From positions 124,001 through 188,000 of the forward strand of contig JAJFHA010000022.1 of NCBI GenBank assembly GCA_021775875.1: 64,000 nt of DNA, given 5' to 3'. This DNA is from Hyphomicrobiales bacterium. GTDB lineage: Bacteria > Pseudomonadota > Alphaproteobacteria > Rhizobiales > NORP267. Shown one piece after another: positions 40,751 to 51,049 of the stretch. The notes beneath the pieces are model-generated. The model saw nothing but the letters and a program-made list of their open reading frames with translations, ran no database searches and was not told the DNA's origin. The translations under genes were made by a program, and so were the position numbers. Every line of letters starts with the position of its first letter. Positions within the stretch are counted from its first letter, which is position 1.

Positions 40751-42400
40751 GTGAACGGAGTCTTTGATTTTCTGAAAACGCTTGGGGCCGCGCGCCTTGG
40801 CGCGATGGGTGCAGTAGCTGTTGGTCTGGTGGGTTTCTTTGCCTTCCTGATCATGCGCTTGTCAGAACCTCAAATGGTCACCCTGTATAGCGAACTGGAC
40901 AGCCGTGATTCTTCCGCCATTATCCGCGAGCTGGAAAGCAGCAATATTCCTTTCGAATTAAAGGTTGATGGATCGGTCATTCTGGTGCCGAAGGAAAATG
41001 TATTGCGGCTGCGCATGCAACTGGCCGAAGACGGTCTGCCCCTTGGTGGCTCTGTGGGTTATGAGATTTTCGATTCCAGTGATGGCCTCGGAACAACGTC
41101 ATTTGTTCAAAACATCAATCACTTGCGCGCCCTTGAAGGCGAACTATCCAGAACGATCCGTGCCCTCGACCGGATCGACTTTGCCCGCGTCCATCTTGTT
41201 CTAAAACAACGCGAAGTTTTCTCGCGGGACAGCGCAGACCCATCTGCTTCGATCGTGATAAAAACGCGTGGTGATATAGAATCCAGCAGTATCCGCGCAA
41301 TCCAGCATATTGTCGCCTCCGCCGTAAACGGGCTGAGCGCATCGATGGTGTCGATCGTGGATGAAACCGGTAGGTTGCTTGCGAGCCCGGAAAACGCCAA
41401 CGAACCGGGTGCTATCGCTTCCTCATTGAATGAACGCACTGTTGCGGTTGAAACCCGCATCCGCAACCAGATTTTGAATATTGTCGAGAGCATTGTCGGG
41501 CCCGGCCATTCCCGTGTGAATGTCGCCGCGACCCTCAATCACAATCGCATAACACAAACCTCTGATACCTACGACCCCGAAGGCCGCGTGGTTCGCTCCA
41601 CCCAATCGAGAGAGGAAACATCTTCGTCACAAGATGGCGGATCGCAGGACGGCGTATCTATAAGCAACGAGTTGCCAGGTGCGGACGGGTCAAGCGCTCA
41701 GGACACTGGTGGTGCCAGCGACAACGCCGAGAAAATCGAGGAAACTGTCAATTACGAAATCTCCCGGATCACAAAGACGGAGATACTGGAAGCCGGGCAA
41801 ATTGAACGCATTTCAGTGGCCGTGCTGTTGGACGGCACTTACACCTCCAACGAAGCTGGCGAAGAATTATACCAACCGTTGAGCCAGGCAAAACTGGACC
41901 AGATATCCGCTCTCGTGCGCTCTACAATCGGCTTTAACCAGCAACGCGGCGACCAGATCGAGGTTTCCAGCATGCAATTTGCAGCGCAAGTCCGCCCGGA
42001 AATCATCGAAGAAGAGGAAGTCTTTTTCGAACTAAATAAGGATGATTATTTTTACATCGCCGAGCTGGCTATCCTGCTGATCATATCAGCGCTGGTTCTT
42101 CTCTTCGTCGTACGCCCACTGGTTCGTCGCATCCTTACGCCAGATGAACGCCTCGGCGCAGGGGTGGCTGGCGCTATGGGTGCTGTCGCAATCGACGCGA
42201 ACGGCAACCCAATGATCGCCGCCGGAGAAGATTTTGCCAAATTGGCAGCACCAGACTCGATGACCTCTGAAGCCATCGACACCGCTCAGGTCGCCGGTCA
42301 GGCACAAGCTGACACATTACGCAAAGTTGGCGAAATCGTTGATTCCAATCCTGATGAAGCCGTTACAATCATCCGGCAATGGATCGGGGAGGCTGCATGA
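40751..42400 (+). CDS. fliF: Flagellar MS-ring protein FliF
   Basis: FliF builds the membrane ring of the motor. It has an N-terminal membrane segment ([16 protein letters not shown]). The ring-building motifs [24 protein letters not shown] and [42 protein letters not shown] follow. A second membrane segment ([19 protein letters not shown]) precedes the C-terminal FliG-binding tail ending in TIIRQWIGE. The GTG after GGGGGA is chosen; a TTG at 40736 is the alternative. It overlaps fliG by 4 nt. Confidence 0.95.
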   Translation: MNGVFDFLKTLGAARLGAMGAVAVGLVGFFAFLIMRLSEPQMVTLYSELDSRDSSAIIRELESSNIPFELKVDGSVILVPKENVLRLRMQLAEDGLPLGGSVGYEIFDSSDGLGTTSFVQNINHLRALEGELSRTIRALDRIDFARVHLVLKQREVFSRDSADPSASIVIKTRGDIESSSIRAIQHIVASAVNGLSASMVSIVDETGRLLASPENANEPGAIASSLNERTVAVETRIRNQILNIVESIVGPGHSRVNVAATLNHNRITQTSDTYDPEGRVVRSTQSREETSSSQDGGSQDGVSISNELPGADGSSAQDTGGASDNAEKIEETVNYEISRITKTEILEAGQIERISVAVLLDGTYTSNEAGEELYQPLSQAKLDQISALVRSTIGFNQQRGDQIEVSSMQFAAQVRPEIIEEEEVFFELNKDDYFYIAELAILLIISALVLLFVVRPLVRRILTPDERLGAGVAGAMGAVAIDANGNPMIAAGEDFAKLAAPDSMTSEAIDTAQVAGQAQADTLRKVGEIVDSNPDEAVTIIRQWIGEAA

Positions 42401-43452
42401 ACCAGCCAAACGCCACCGCCAATTCTCTGAACCTGCCTGAAAAAGTTCGGAATGTATCCGAACTTAACGGAGCCGAACGTGCCGGTGTTCTCATGCTGGC
42501 TCTGGGCAACGAATATGGTCAGAAAATCTGGAGGAAGCTCGAAGACGACGAGATCAAGACCATCTCAGTAGCCATGTCGAAGCTCGGCAATATCGAGACC
42601 GATACGGTTGAGCTTCTGGTTGTCGACTTCGTGACGCAATTATCATCCAGCGGGGCCATTCTCGGCAGTTTTGATTCTACCGAACGGCTTCTGACAGAAT
42701 TCCTGGACCCGGGTCGCGTGGTCACGATCATGGAAGAAATCCGAGGCCCTGCCGGTCGGAATATGTGGGAAAAACTTTCCAATGTTCAGGAAAGTGTTCT
42801 TGCCAATTATCTGAAGAATGAATATCCGCAAACGGTCGCTGTAGTTTTATCGAAAATCCGCCCTGAGCATGCCGCTCGTGTATTGCAAAATTTGCCTGAC
42901 GATTTTTCCCTCGAAGTAGTTGAGCGGATGCTCAAGATGGAGAATGTCCAGAAAGATATCCTGGAAAAAGTCGAGCAGACCCTGCGCACCGAATTCATGG
43001 CAAGTCTCGCCCAGACCCAGCGTCGCGATGCCCATGAATCCATGGCCGAAATTTTCAATAATTTTGATCGCCAAACCGAGAGCCGCTTTATGAGTGCGCT
43101 TGAAGAAAATCACGAAGACGCAGCCGAGAAAATCAAGGCCCTGATGTTTACATTTGAAGATCTCGGCAAGCTGGACGCCGCTGGCGTACAAACCCTGTTA
43201 CGGAGCATAGACAAAGACAAACTGGCTATCGCGCTTAAGGGCACAACCGATGTCATACGGGACTTTTTCCTTGAAAACATGTCGGCACGCGCCGGCAAAA
43301 TGCTCCAGGAAGATATGGAAATTCTTGGCCCAGTACGGCTTCGCGATGTCGATGAATCCCAAACCCAGATGGTGAATATCGCCAAAGACCTTGCCGCAAA
43401 AGGCGAGATCATTATCAGCCGAGGCAGTGGCGACGAAGAGATGATTGTCTAG
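42397..43452 (+). CDS. fliG: Flagellar motor switch protein FliG
   Basis: FliG couples stator movement to rotor turning. The N-terminal domain begins [15 protein letters not shown]. The middle domain has [29 protein letters not shown], and the C-terminal torque domain contains [33 protein letters not shown]. At 351 residues it is full length. The ATG overlaps the fliF stop with a GGGGAGG site. Confidence 0.96.
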   Translation: MNQPNATANSLNLPEKVRNVSELNGAERAGVLMLALGNEYGQKIWRKLEDDEIKTISVAMSKLGNIETDTVELLVVDFVTQLSSSGAILGSFDSTERLLTEFLDPGRVVTIMEEIRGPAGRNMWEKLSNVQESVLANYLKNEYPQTVAVVLSKIRPEHAARVLQNLPDDFSLEVVERMLKMENVQKDILEKVEQTLRTEFMASLAQTQRRDAHESMAEIFNNFDRQTESRFMSALEENHEDAAEKIKALMFTFEDLGKLDAAGVQTLLRSIDKDKLAIALKGTTDVIRDFFLENMSARAGKMLQEDMEILGPVRLRDVDESQTQMVNIAKDLAAKGEIIISRGSGDEEMIV

Positions 43453-43482
43453 TTTCAAAATGTTAAAAACGAAAGCACATTA

Positions 43483-44193
43483 ATGGATACCCACGCGCGC
43501 TATATGTTTGATGCCGTATTTGCTTGCTCTAACAATGAGCAGACGGCAAGTGCTGAAATGCCGCGTCATAACGATATTGCTTTGGAGGCTGCCCGGGACG
43601 CCGCCTATCAGCAAGGTCTTGCGGATGGCCGCAACCAGTCTCAAAATGATGCCACCGCGCACCTTCAAGGCCTAATGATCCGGCTTCTGGAGCAAATGCA
43701 GGCAGCCAATGAAAACATGGTGCAATACCAGATCAAGGTGGAAGAGAAAGCGACCAGGCTTGCCCTTACCGCAACCCAAAAGCTGGTGCCAACATTGATC
43801 TCCAGAGAGCCCGAAGGCGAGTTGATGGCCTTGTTCGGCGAATGTATATCCCAGCAGGAAAATTTGCCCCACCTTGTTATTCACGTTCCACCAAATTTCG
43901 CCGATAATCTCAGGGAAAATCTGGAAAATGTGACCGCGAACCTCGGCGCAAAAACCGAAATCAGGCTCAACACTGACGATACCCTGTCGGAAGGTGATTG
44001 CCGGATTGTATGGACAACCGGCGAAATTTCCAGAAACCGCCAGCAATTGGAAGAGCAGATAATCGCCATCATTGAGCGGCACTACCCGTCCGGGATAGCA
44101 AGCCCCGTTGACGATCAACCAATGACGGAAACACATGACGCACCAGATACCAACCCAAAGGTCGGCCTGGTCAATGAAGGAGTGTCTTCATGA
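43483..44193 (+). CDS. fliH: Flagellar export regulator FliH (FlbE)
   Basis: The 236-residue protein lies between fliG and fliN, where alphaproteobacteria encode FliH/FlbE. It has an ARDAAYQQGLADG segment, a long helix (LEQMQAANENMVQYQIKVEEKATRLALTATQKLV) and a C-terminal domain with HLVIHVPPNFADNL and LSEGDCRIVWTTGEI. It should bind the FliI ATPase and dock it to the export gate. The stop overlaps fliN. Confidence 0.85.
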   Translation: MDTHARYMFDAVFACSNNEQTASAEMPRHNDIALEAARDAAYQQGLADGRNQSQNDATAHLQGLMIRLLEQMQAANENMVQYQIKVEEKATRLALTATQKLVPTLISREPEGELMALFGECISQQENLPHLVIHVPPNFADNLRENLENVTANLGAKTEIRLNTDDTLSEGDCRIVWTTGEISRNRQQLEEQIIAIIERHYPSGIASPVDDQPMTETHDAPDTNPKVGLVNEGVSS

Positions 44194-44585
44194 GTGATGA
44201 AACAGAATCAGAAACCAAAACTGAAGCACCTGCCGCCGTCGGCAATGACGTCAAATTTGAAGATTTGACCGAGCAGCATGATGCCCAGTCTGAAGCAACG
44301 CTTTCAGACAGTGGCGAGGCTGAAGCCAGCGCCCACAGTGCGGGTGAACTCGAAGCCGTTTTCGATGTCCCTGTTAAAGTCAAAGCAATTTTGGGACGCA
44401 CCAATATGGAAGTGTCCGAACTCCTAAAGATTGGCGAAGGTACTGTCATCGAGCTCGACCGCAAAGTTGGCGAGGCAATTGATGTGTTCGTGAATAACCG
44501 GCTGGTGGCCCGTGGTGAAGTGGTCCTGGTCGAAGATCGGCTGGGCATCACAATGACGGAAATGATCAAGCTCAATCGTAATTAG
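44190..44585 (+). CDS. fliN: Flagellar motor switch protein FliN
   Basis: An acidic N-terminal extension of ~55 residues precedes the SpoA domain: VFDVPVKVKAILGRTNMEVSELLKIGEGTVIELDRKVGEAIDVFVNNRLVARGEVVLVEDRLGITMTEMI. FliN forms the C-ring base with FliG and FliM. At 131 residues it is typical. It overlaps fliH by 4 nt and precedes flbD. Confidence 0.95.
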   Translation: MSDETESETKTEAPAAVGNDVKFEDLTEQHDAQSEATLSDSGEAEASAHSAGELEAVFDVPVKVKAILGRTNMEVSELLKIGEGTVIELDRKVGEAIDVFVNNRLVARGEVVLVEDRLGITMTEMIKLNRN

Positions 44586-44623
44586 AGAATTCGCCCGTAC
44601 AGGCATTTAGTGGAGCATATTAA

Positions 44624-45994
44624 ATGAAACTTTTGATTATCGGCTCGCTCAAGGGGCAATTATCCACGGCCACGAAAATGGCAATGGAGAAGGGCGCGAA
44701 AGTTGTCCATGCCGAAACCATTGATATGGCGCTCCGGTCGCTTCGCTCAGGCCGAAGCGCCGATCTCTTAATGGTCGATGTGGCTGAAAATATCGGTGAA
44801 TTGATCGAGCGTCTCGACGCTGAACATATTCATGTGCCGGTTGTTGCATGCGGGATCGAAACTGACGCTAAGGCAGCCGTTAGCGCAATCCGGTCTGGCG
44901 CGAAGGAATATATCCCGCTGCCACCGGACGCAGATCTAATTGCCGCCGTGCTCGCGGCCGTTGCTGAAGAAAGCAACGAAATTATCTGTCGCGATGAATC
45001 TATGTCGCGAGTTATTGAATTGGCCGAGCAGGTCGCACCGTCCAATGCCAATATCCTGATCACAGGTGAATCCGGCGTTGGCAAAGAAGTAATGGCCCGC
45101 TTTCTTCACCGCAAATCAAACCGCACCGACAAACCGTTCATTTCAGTCAATTGCGCCGCCATTCCCGAAGCCCTTTTGGAATCGGAGTTATTTGGTCATG
45201 AGAAAGGTGCCTTTACTGGTGCAATCGCCCGCCGGATTGGGAAATTTGAGGAAGCCGACGGCGGCACCTTACTGCTTGACGAAATCAGCGAAATGGACAC
45301 ACGCCTGCAATCAAAATTGCTTCGCGCGATCCAGGAACGTGAGATTGACCGGGTTGGTGGCAATGCCCCGATAAAAATCAATATCCGGATTATCGCTACT
45401 TCGAACCGTGATCTTGTTGCGGCAGCGCGTGATGGTACCTTCCGCGAAGACCTTTTCTACCGGTTGAATGTCGTCAATTTGAATATCCCGCCGCTTCGTG
45501 AACGCCCGGCTGATATCGTCCAGCTCGCCAAACATTTCATCGCCAAATATTCGGAAGCCAACGGTATTGTTGTGCGCCCGCTTGCAAATTCTGCCAGCAA
45601 GCAGCTTGTCGCCAGCGCCTGGCCCGGCAATGTCCGCGAACTGGAAAACACCATGCACCGCGCGGTTTTGCTGACCACCGACGAAGAGATCGGCATCGAC
45701 GCCATTCGCATGCCCGACGGCACCCGCCTCGATCAGGCCAACGGTGCCGGGCAAAATATGGCGGCACACGCGGCCATGACCGCAGAAATGACATCACGCA
45801 GCATGGTCGGCCAAACGGTCGCAAGCGTTGAACAGGGTCTTATCCTGGAAACGCTTGAACATTGCCTCGGCAACCGCACCCACGCGGCCAACATTCTGGG
45901 TATCTCGATCCGCACGATGCGCAACAAATTGAAGCAATATTCAGATGAAGGCGTCGATGTTCCAACGCCTCGGGAAATGCGTACAGCATATTGA
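44624..45994 (+). CDS. flbD: Sigma-54 transcriptional activator FlbD
   Basis: The N-terminal ~120 residues form a receiver-like domain (LLIIGSLKGQLSTATKMAMEKGAKVVH, with VDVAENIG where the acceptor Asp loop lies). The AAA+ domain has Walker A GESGVGKE and the sigma-54 contact motif GAFTGA. A Fis-type HTH ends the protein (THAANILGISIRTMRNKLKQYSDEG). FlbD turns on late flagellar genes with sigma-54, in agreement with the promoter before fliK. It lies in the fliF-flhA operon as in Caulobacter. Confidence 0.93.
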   Translation: MKLLIIGSLKGQLSTATKMAMEKGAKVVHAETIDMALRSLRSGRSADLLMVDVAENIGELIERLDAEHIHVPVVACGIETDAKAAVSAIRSGAKEYIPLPPDADLIAAVLAAVAEESNEIICRDESMSRVIELAEQVAPSNANILITGESGVGKEVMARFLHRKSNRTDKPFISVNCAAIPEALLESELFGHEKGAFTGAIARRIGKFEEADGGTLLLDEISEMDTRLQSKLLRAIQEREIDRVGGNAPIKINIRIIATSNRDLVAAARDGTFREDLFYRLNVVNLNIPPLRERPADIVQLAKHFIAKYSEANGIVVRPLANSASKQLVASAWPGNVRELENTMHRAVLLTTDEEIGIDAIRMPDGTRLDQANGAGQNMAAHAAMTAEMTSRSMVGQTVASVEQGLILETLEHCLGNRTHAANILGISIRTMRNKLKQYSDEGVDVPTPREMRTAY

Positions 45995-46040
45995 TGATCA
46001 GACCCAACAAAAACATGCGGTCCAAGAGAATGCCTGACGC

Positions 46041-48161
46041 ATGAGCGATATTCCCAACAATAAACCAGCAGCCTCCGGTGACCCTTCGTCCATGATGTCA
46101 ACATTAGGCAAAATGGCGCGGCGCAGCGACCTGGCCCTCGCCTTTGGCGTCATCGGCATCCTTGTGGTGCTGATCATGCCGCTGCCGCCGATGATGCTGG
46201 ATTTGTTTCTGGCATTATCCATCGTTTTCTCGGTCCTCATTTTAATGACCGCTTTGTTCATCCATACCCCGCTTGAATTCTCGGCATTTCCAACGGTTTT
46301 GCTGATCGCCACAATGATGCGGTTATCGCTCAATCTCGCCTCCACAAGGCTGATTCTCGCCAATGGTCACGAAGGCCCGAATGCCGCCGGTCACGTCATC
46401 GAAGCCTTTGGCAATTTTGTCATGCAGGGCAATTTCGTTATCGGCATTATCGTTTTCGGCATCCTTGTGATTGTGAATTTTATCGTGATCACCAAGGGCT
46501 CCGGGCGTATCGCCGAGGTTGCCGCCCGTTTCACCCTTGATGCCATGCCCGGCAAGCAAATGGCGATCGATGCAGATTTGTCCGCTGGCCTGATCGACGA
46601 AACAGAAGCCAAAACCCGGCGCAAGAAACTCGAAGATGAATCATCCTTCTTTGGTGCCATGGACGGTGCCTCGAAATTCGTTCGCGGCGATGCCATTGCC
46701 GGACTGCTGATCACCTTCATCAATGTGATTGGCGGCATGATTGTCGGGGTCGCACAAAATGGTCTGAGCGTCGCCGAGGCCGGTGCATCCTATACCTTGC
46801 TGACTGTTGGCGATGGCCTGGTGAGCCAGATCCCGGCGCTGATCGTCTCCACCGCTGCGGGCCTTCTGGTTTCCAAAGCCGGTGTCGACGGATCAGCGGA
46901 AAAAGCGCTTCTGACACAGCTTTCCGGCTACCCGAAAGCCCTTGGCATGTCGTCCTTCGTGATGGTCGTCATGTCGCTCTTGCCTGGAATTCCGATGATC
47001 CCGTTCCTGTTGCTGGCATTGGCTACCGGTGGCCTGGCCTGGCACACCAACAAACAACAGGAAGACCAGATAATCGCGCAGGAAAATTTGCAGATAGCTG
47101 ATCTGAAAGCTGCCGAGCCAACCGAAGAACCAATTTCAACCGCCCTTAAAATGGATGAATTACGGATCGAACTTGGCTACGGCCTGCTACCGCTGATCAA
47201 CGATGGCGCAGAAGAAGACCGATTGACATCACAGATCAAGGCCCTGCGTCGCCAGTTCGCATCCGATATGGGCTTCGTCATGCCATCCGTCCGCCTGCTT
47301 GATAATATGCAACTGGAATCCAACGATTATCAGATCAAGATCAAGGAAATCGAAGCCGGTCACGGTACGCTCTATCCCGACCAACTCATGGTCATGGACC
47401 CAACCGGCGGGCAAATCGATATGCCGGGACACAATACCATCGAGCCTACATTCGGCCTGCCCGCCACTTGGGTCGACAAAGGAATGCGTGAGGATGCAGA
47501 AGTCAAAGGCTATACAATCGTTGACCCGGCAACGGTGCTTTCAACGCACCTGACCGAGTTGCTGAAATCCAACATGGCAGAAATGTTGTCTTACGCCGAA
47601 GTGCAGAAATTGCTCGGCGAATTGCCCCCTGAACACCAGAAATTGCTTGAAGATATTGTACCGAGTCAGGTCTCTGTCAGTGGTATCCAGCGCGTATTGC
47701 AATCCCTGTTGGCTGAGCGGATTTCGATCCGCGACCTCCAGTCGATCCTCGAAGGCATCGCTGAAATTGCTGGCGCGGTAACCTCGACCCAGGCCTTGAG
47801 TGAGCATGTGCGGTCCCGCCTTGCCCGCCAGATTTGTTCCGCCAACAATTCACCAAATGGCTATCTGCCGCTCATCGCCCTCTCCCCCCAATGGGAGCAG
47901 AATTTTGCCGACGCCATTGTGGGTTCTGACGAAGAACGCCAACTGGCGATGGCCCCAAGCATGTTGCAGGATTTCATACAGATCGTTCACGACCGGTACG
48001 AAGAAGCCGCCCAGCAAGGGGAAATCCCGGTCCTGCTGACCAGCCCGGGTGTTCGCCCGTTCGTCCGCTCGATCATCGAACGCTTCCGCTCACAAACAAC
48101 GGTCATCTCCCAGAACGAAATACACGCCCATGCAAAGCTGAAAACTGTCGGCGCTATTTAA
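46041..48161 (+). CDS. flhA: Flagellar export gate protein FlhA
   Basis: FlhA is the export gate. About eight membrane segments occupy the first ~330 residues. The family signature RLSLNLASTRLILANGHEGPNAAGHVIEAFG lies near residue 95, and GSGRIAEVAARFTLDAMPGKQMAIDADL follows. The C-terminal cytoplasmic domain (ELRIELGYGLLPLIND ... HAKLKTVGAI) binds chaperone-substrate pairs. It has 706 residues and ends the fliF operon. Confidence 0.97.
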   Translation: MSDIPNNKPAASGDPSSMMSTLGKMARRSDLALAFGVIGILVVLIMPLPPMMLDLFLALSIVFSVLILMTALFIHTPLEFSAFPTVLLIATMMRLSLNLASTRLILANGHEGPNAAGHVIEAFGNFVMQGNFVIGIIVFGILVIVNFIVITKGSGRIAEVAARFTLDAMPGKQMAIDADLSAGLIDETEAKTRRKKLEDESSFFGAMDGASKFVRGDAIAGLLITFINVIGGMIVGVAQNGLSVAEAGASYTLLTVGDGLVSQIPALIVSTAAGLLVSKAGVDGSAEKALLTQLSGYPKALGMSSFVMVVMSLLPGIPMIPFLLLALATGGLAWHTNKQQEDQIIAQENLQIADLKAAEPTEEPISTALKMDELRIELGYGLLPLINDGAEEDRLTSQIKALRRQFASDMGFVMPSVRLLDNMQLESNDYQIKIKEIEAGHGTLYPDQLMVMDPTGGQIDMPGHNTIEPTFGLPATWVDKGMREDAEVKGYTIVDPATVLSTHLTELLKSNMAEMLSYAEVQKLLGELPPEHQKLLEDIVPSQVSVSGIQRVLQSLLAERISIRDLQSILEGIAEIAGAVTSTQALSEHVRSRLARQICSANNSPNGYLPLIALSPQWEQNFADAIVGSDEERQLAMAPSMLQDFIQIVHDRYEEAAQQGEIPVLLTSPGVRPFVRSIIERFRSQTTVISQNEIHAHAKLKTVGAI

Positions 48162-48211
48162 TTGTTCCGCCTTTTCTCGACGAGCCATTCCGGGCCTGCT
48201 AGATCAGAACC

Positions 48212-48814
48212 ATGACCAAACTGAACCAATGCGGCGAGACCGCAATCGCAAATGGCAAAATCGCCAGCATCGTCACTTATCTGGAGATGCTTGCACCAGC
48301 AGAAAGCGCCACCCTTCCGGATCGCGATGATTTGAGTCTGGTCCGCGTCACCAATCCCGATCTCGATTGGTACCGCTCGCTTTACAGAGAAATTGGCGAA
48401 CACTGGCTCTGGTTTCTCCGGCTGCACATGGCGGATGAAAAACTTGAAGCCATTCTGACAAGTGAACAAACCGAAATTTATGCCCTCAAATTGCAAGGCA
48501 GGGATGTTGGTCTGTTCGAGCTTGATCTCTCGAATTTTCCTGATGTCGAAATCGCGTATTTTGGCACCACCCCTGATCAGATCGGCTCCGGTGCCGGGCG
48601 CTGGATGATGACCAATGGGCTGGAACTGACCTGGGCCAAAGCGCCAAATCGGGTCTGGTTGCATACCTGCAATCTGGACCATCCGGCGGCTTTGCCGTTT
48701 TATCAGCGATCCGGTTTCACGCCGTACAAGCGCACCTTCGAAATCGATGATGACCCGCGCCTCACAGGCGCACTAGACAAATCTGCAGCGCCGCAAATTC
48801 CCGTCATCCGCTAA
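48212..48814 (+). CDS. GNAT-family N-acetyltransferase
   Basis: The acetyl-CoA loop is in TPDQIGSGAGRWMM and the C-terminal motif HTCNLDHPAALPFYQRSGFTPYKRTFEID is typical of GNAT enzymes. The substrate is unknown. It has 200 residues and starts 50 nt after flhA on the same strand, so it may be co-transcribed. It does not resemble known flagellar-modification acetyltransferases specifically. Confidence 0.88.
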   Translation: MTKLNQCGETAIANGKIASIVTYLEMLAPAESATLPDRDDLSLVRVTNPDLDWYRSLYREIGEHWLWFLRLHMADEKLEAILTSEQTEIYALKLQGRDVGLFELDLSNFPDVEIAYFGTTPDQIGSGAGRWMMTNGLELTWAKAPNRVWLHTCNLDHPAALPFYQRSGFTPYKRTFEIDDDPRLTGALDKSAAPQIPVIR

Positions 48815-48918
48815 AACCTGCAAGTGGATATCCCGGTGGATAAGTCCGGCAACGCTTAACTTTGTCTCAAATCGGAATATCATGGATCTGGCAGTCAGGA
48901 TTACATGGAAAGTAGAAT

Positions 48919-50088
48919 ATGCGGTTCGGGGTTCAAAGATTTCACTTGGCCGGAACACCTTTATTTGGCCTGACAATCTGCCTGAGCTTGCTCGCGGCAC
49001 CTGAAACAACACGAGCCAATGACGGGTTTTATGAACTTGCCAGCGGCGGCCTGAGGCTCTCCAAAGCTGAAAATATAACCATCCTCCAGGAAGATCTGAG
49101 AATTTCGTTCGAGCGAATTTCCGTCACCTATCAAATCAGGAACCTTGATAATAGCCGCAAACAAGCGGTGATTGGCTTCCCCCTGCCCCATCCGGTTTCG
49201 CTGGACAGCGAATTTGACGGCCCCGGCCCGGAGGGGATTTTCGATATGCTCAGATCGTTCCGGATCACCGTCAATGACGAACCGGTCGTGCCTGAAGGCA
49301 CCGATATTGCAGTTGTGCTGTTCCCGCCGATCCGCGACCTCGATACCAATCTTGATGAGGCCGTTAACGGCACTCTTGATATTAGCGACCTGTTGCGCGA
49401 TGCCGGACTGGAACTGGACCCGGAAAATATCGACCTGTCGCGGCTTGATGACGAACAATTTGCAGCCCTGATCCGTGGATCATTGCCTGAACCATACCAG
49501 GACAATTTTCCGGGTTGGTGGGAAATCCGGCAAATTCCGTATTGGACTCAAGAATTCGACGCCAGGGAAACTCTTACAATTGCCCACAGCTATACCCCTG
49601 CCCCCGGCGGCATGATCTCCAGTGGATATGACATTGAACCGGGTGGCAGGCTGGAGCTGACAGCCGAGCAAATCAACTATGAACGCGAAAACGCACTCTA
49701 CGAGATGCGCCGCCTCAGAGACAATTGGCGGGCGGGCAGCAATGGCGCGGAAATTTCCTGCTCAGTTTCTGAAGACGATCTTGGCGAAGTGATGAGGCAA
49801 GGCTTGCAGGATTTACTGAAATCCCACATAGCAGCAGACATTATCGATACCGGGCAACAGGGGTTTTTGAGCACCAACTACACCTTCATGACCTATATAT
49901 TGTCCACGGCCACCTCATGGACCGGGCCAATTGATGAATTTCACCTGACAATTGATGGCGGTGGATTGCCTGCCCTGTTTTGTCTTCCGGGAGAGATCAG
50001 GCTTACTGATCCGGAAAAATATATATATGAAGTAACCCTGACGGATTTTACCCCGACAACCGATCTGGAAATCGTCCGTCCTTTCTAA
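48919..50088 (+). CDS. Secreted DUF4424 family protein
   Basis: A signal peptide is present (GTPLFGLTICLSLLAAPETTRANDG). The mature protein starts NDGFYELASGGLRLSKAENITILQEDLRISFERISVTYQIRN and continues GFPLPHPVSLDSEFD, the DUF4424 pattern. The family is exported and of unknown function. At 389 residues it is complete, with one Cys pair likely near residues ~277 and ~353. No operon partner is evident. Confidence 0.8.
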   Translation: MRFGVQRFHLAGTPLFGLTICLSLLAAPETTRANDGFYELASGGLRLSKAENITILQEDLRISFERISVTYQIRNLDNSRKQAVIGFPLPHPVSLDSEFDGPGPEGIFDMLRSFRITVNDEPVVPEGTDIAVVLFPPIRDLDTNLDEAVNGTLDISDLLRDAGLELDPENIDLSRLDDEQFAALIRGSLPEPYQDNFPGWWEIRQIPYWTQEFDARETLTIAHSYTPAPGGMISSGYDIEPGGRLELTAEQINYERENALYEMRRLRDNWRAGSNGAEISCSVSEDDLGEVMRQGLQDLLKSHIAADIIDTGQQGFLSTNYTFMTYILSTATSWTGPIDEFHLTIDGGGLPALFCLPGEIRLTDPEKYIYEVTLTDFTPTTDLEIVRPF

Positions 50089-50122
50089 ACGTTCAACGAA
50101 ACCAATTTTATGGACCCGGTCT

Positions 50123-51049
50123 ATGAGCACAGGCACCCACGAATATCAGGTAGATCCCCGCAACGCCGATATTCTGATTTCGATCAACGGCAATCTTGTC
50201 CCACGCGCTGAAGCAACCGTCTCGGTATTTGATTCAGGTTTCATTCTGGGTGATGGAATTTGGGAAGGGTTGCGGGTTCATGATGGCGGCATCGCATTCC
50301 TCGACCGCCATCTGGATCGCCTGTTTGAAGGTGCCAAGGCGCTCGACTTCGATATCAATGTTGGCCGCGAAGGCATCAGGCAGCGCCTGTTTGATTGCCT
50401 CAAAGCCAACCAGATGACCGAAGGCGTCCATATCCGGCTCATGGTCACCAGAGGTATCAAGGCGACCCCATATCAGGACCCAAGGGTCACAATCAGCCCA
50501 CCCACCATTGTTATCATTCCCGAATATAAAACCCCAAACCCGCAAACCGCGGAACACGGCATCCGCCTTTTCACGGTGCATGTACGCCGCACCGCACCCG
50601 ACATGCAGGACCAGAAACTGAACTCTCATTCCAAACTGAATTGCATTCAGGCTTGCATCCAGGCGACCAAAGCGGGTGCCGACGAAGCCCTGATGCTCGA
50701 CCCTCAAGGGGCAGTAGCAACGTGCAATTCAACACATTTCTTCATTGTCCGCAAAGGCGAGGTCTGGACCTCGCGCGGCATGTATTGCCTTGGCGGCATC
50801 ACCCGGGGCAACGTCATTGAAGCGGCTCGGGAAGCGGGCCTGCCGGTATTCGAGAAAGATTTCAGCCTGACCGATGTTTACGGCGCGGATGAAGCTTTTG
50901 TCACCGGCACCTTTGCCGGGTTGGTGCCAGTTGTCGAAGTCGATGGCCGAACAATCGGTGAACCCCGGACCCCAGCCATCGGCCCCATAACCGGGAAATT
51001 GAACAGCCAGTATAAAACCATGACGGGTCGGGAGCTGACACGCCCATGA
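50123..51049 (+). CDS. Class IV PLP aminotransferase (branched-chain/D-amino-acid type)
   Basis: The fold-type IV pattern is clear: SVFDSGFILGDGIWEGLRVHDGGIAFLDRHLDRL, the PLP lysine in NSHSKLNCI, EALMLDPQGAVATCNSTHFFIV, and GITRGNVIEAAREAGLPVFEKDFSL. It most resembles the branched-chain or 4-amino-4-deoxychorismate lyase-like group; substrate is not settled. It overlaps the following sulfotransferase-like gene by 4 nt, suggesting a joint pathway. It has 308 residues. Confidence 0.88.
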   Translation: MSTGTHEYQVDPRNADILISINGNLVPRAEATVSVFDSGFILGDGIWEGLRVHDGGIAFLDRHLDRLFEGAKALDFDINVGREGIRQRLFDCLKANQMTEGVHIRLMVTRGIKATPYQDPRVTISPPTIVIIPEYKTPNPQTAEHGIRLFTVHVRRTAPDMQDQKLNSHSKLNCIQACIQATKAGADEALMLDPQGAVATCNSTHFFIVRKGEVWTSRGMYCLGGITRGNVIEAAREAGLPVFEKDFSLTDVYGADEAFVTGTFAGLVPVVEVDGRTIGEPRTPAIGPITGKLNSQYKTMTGRELTRP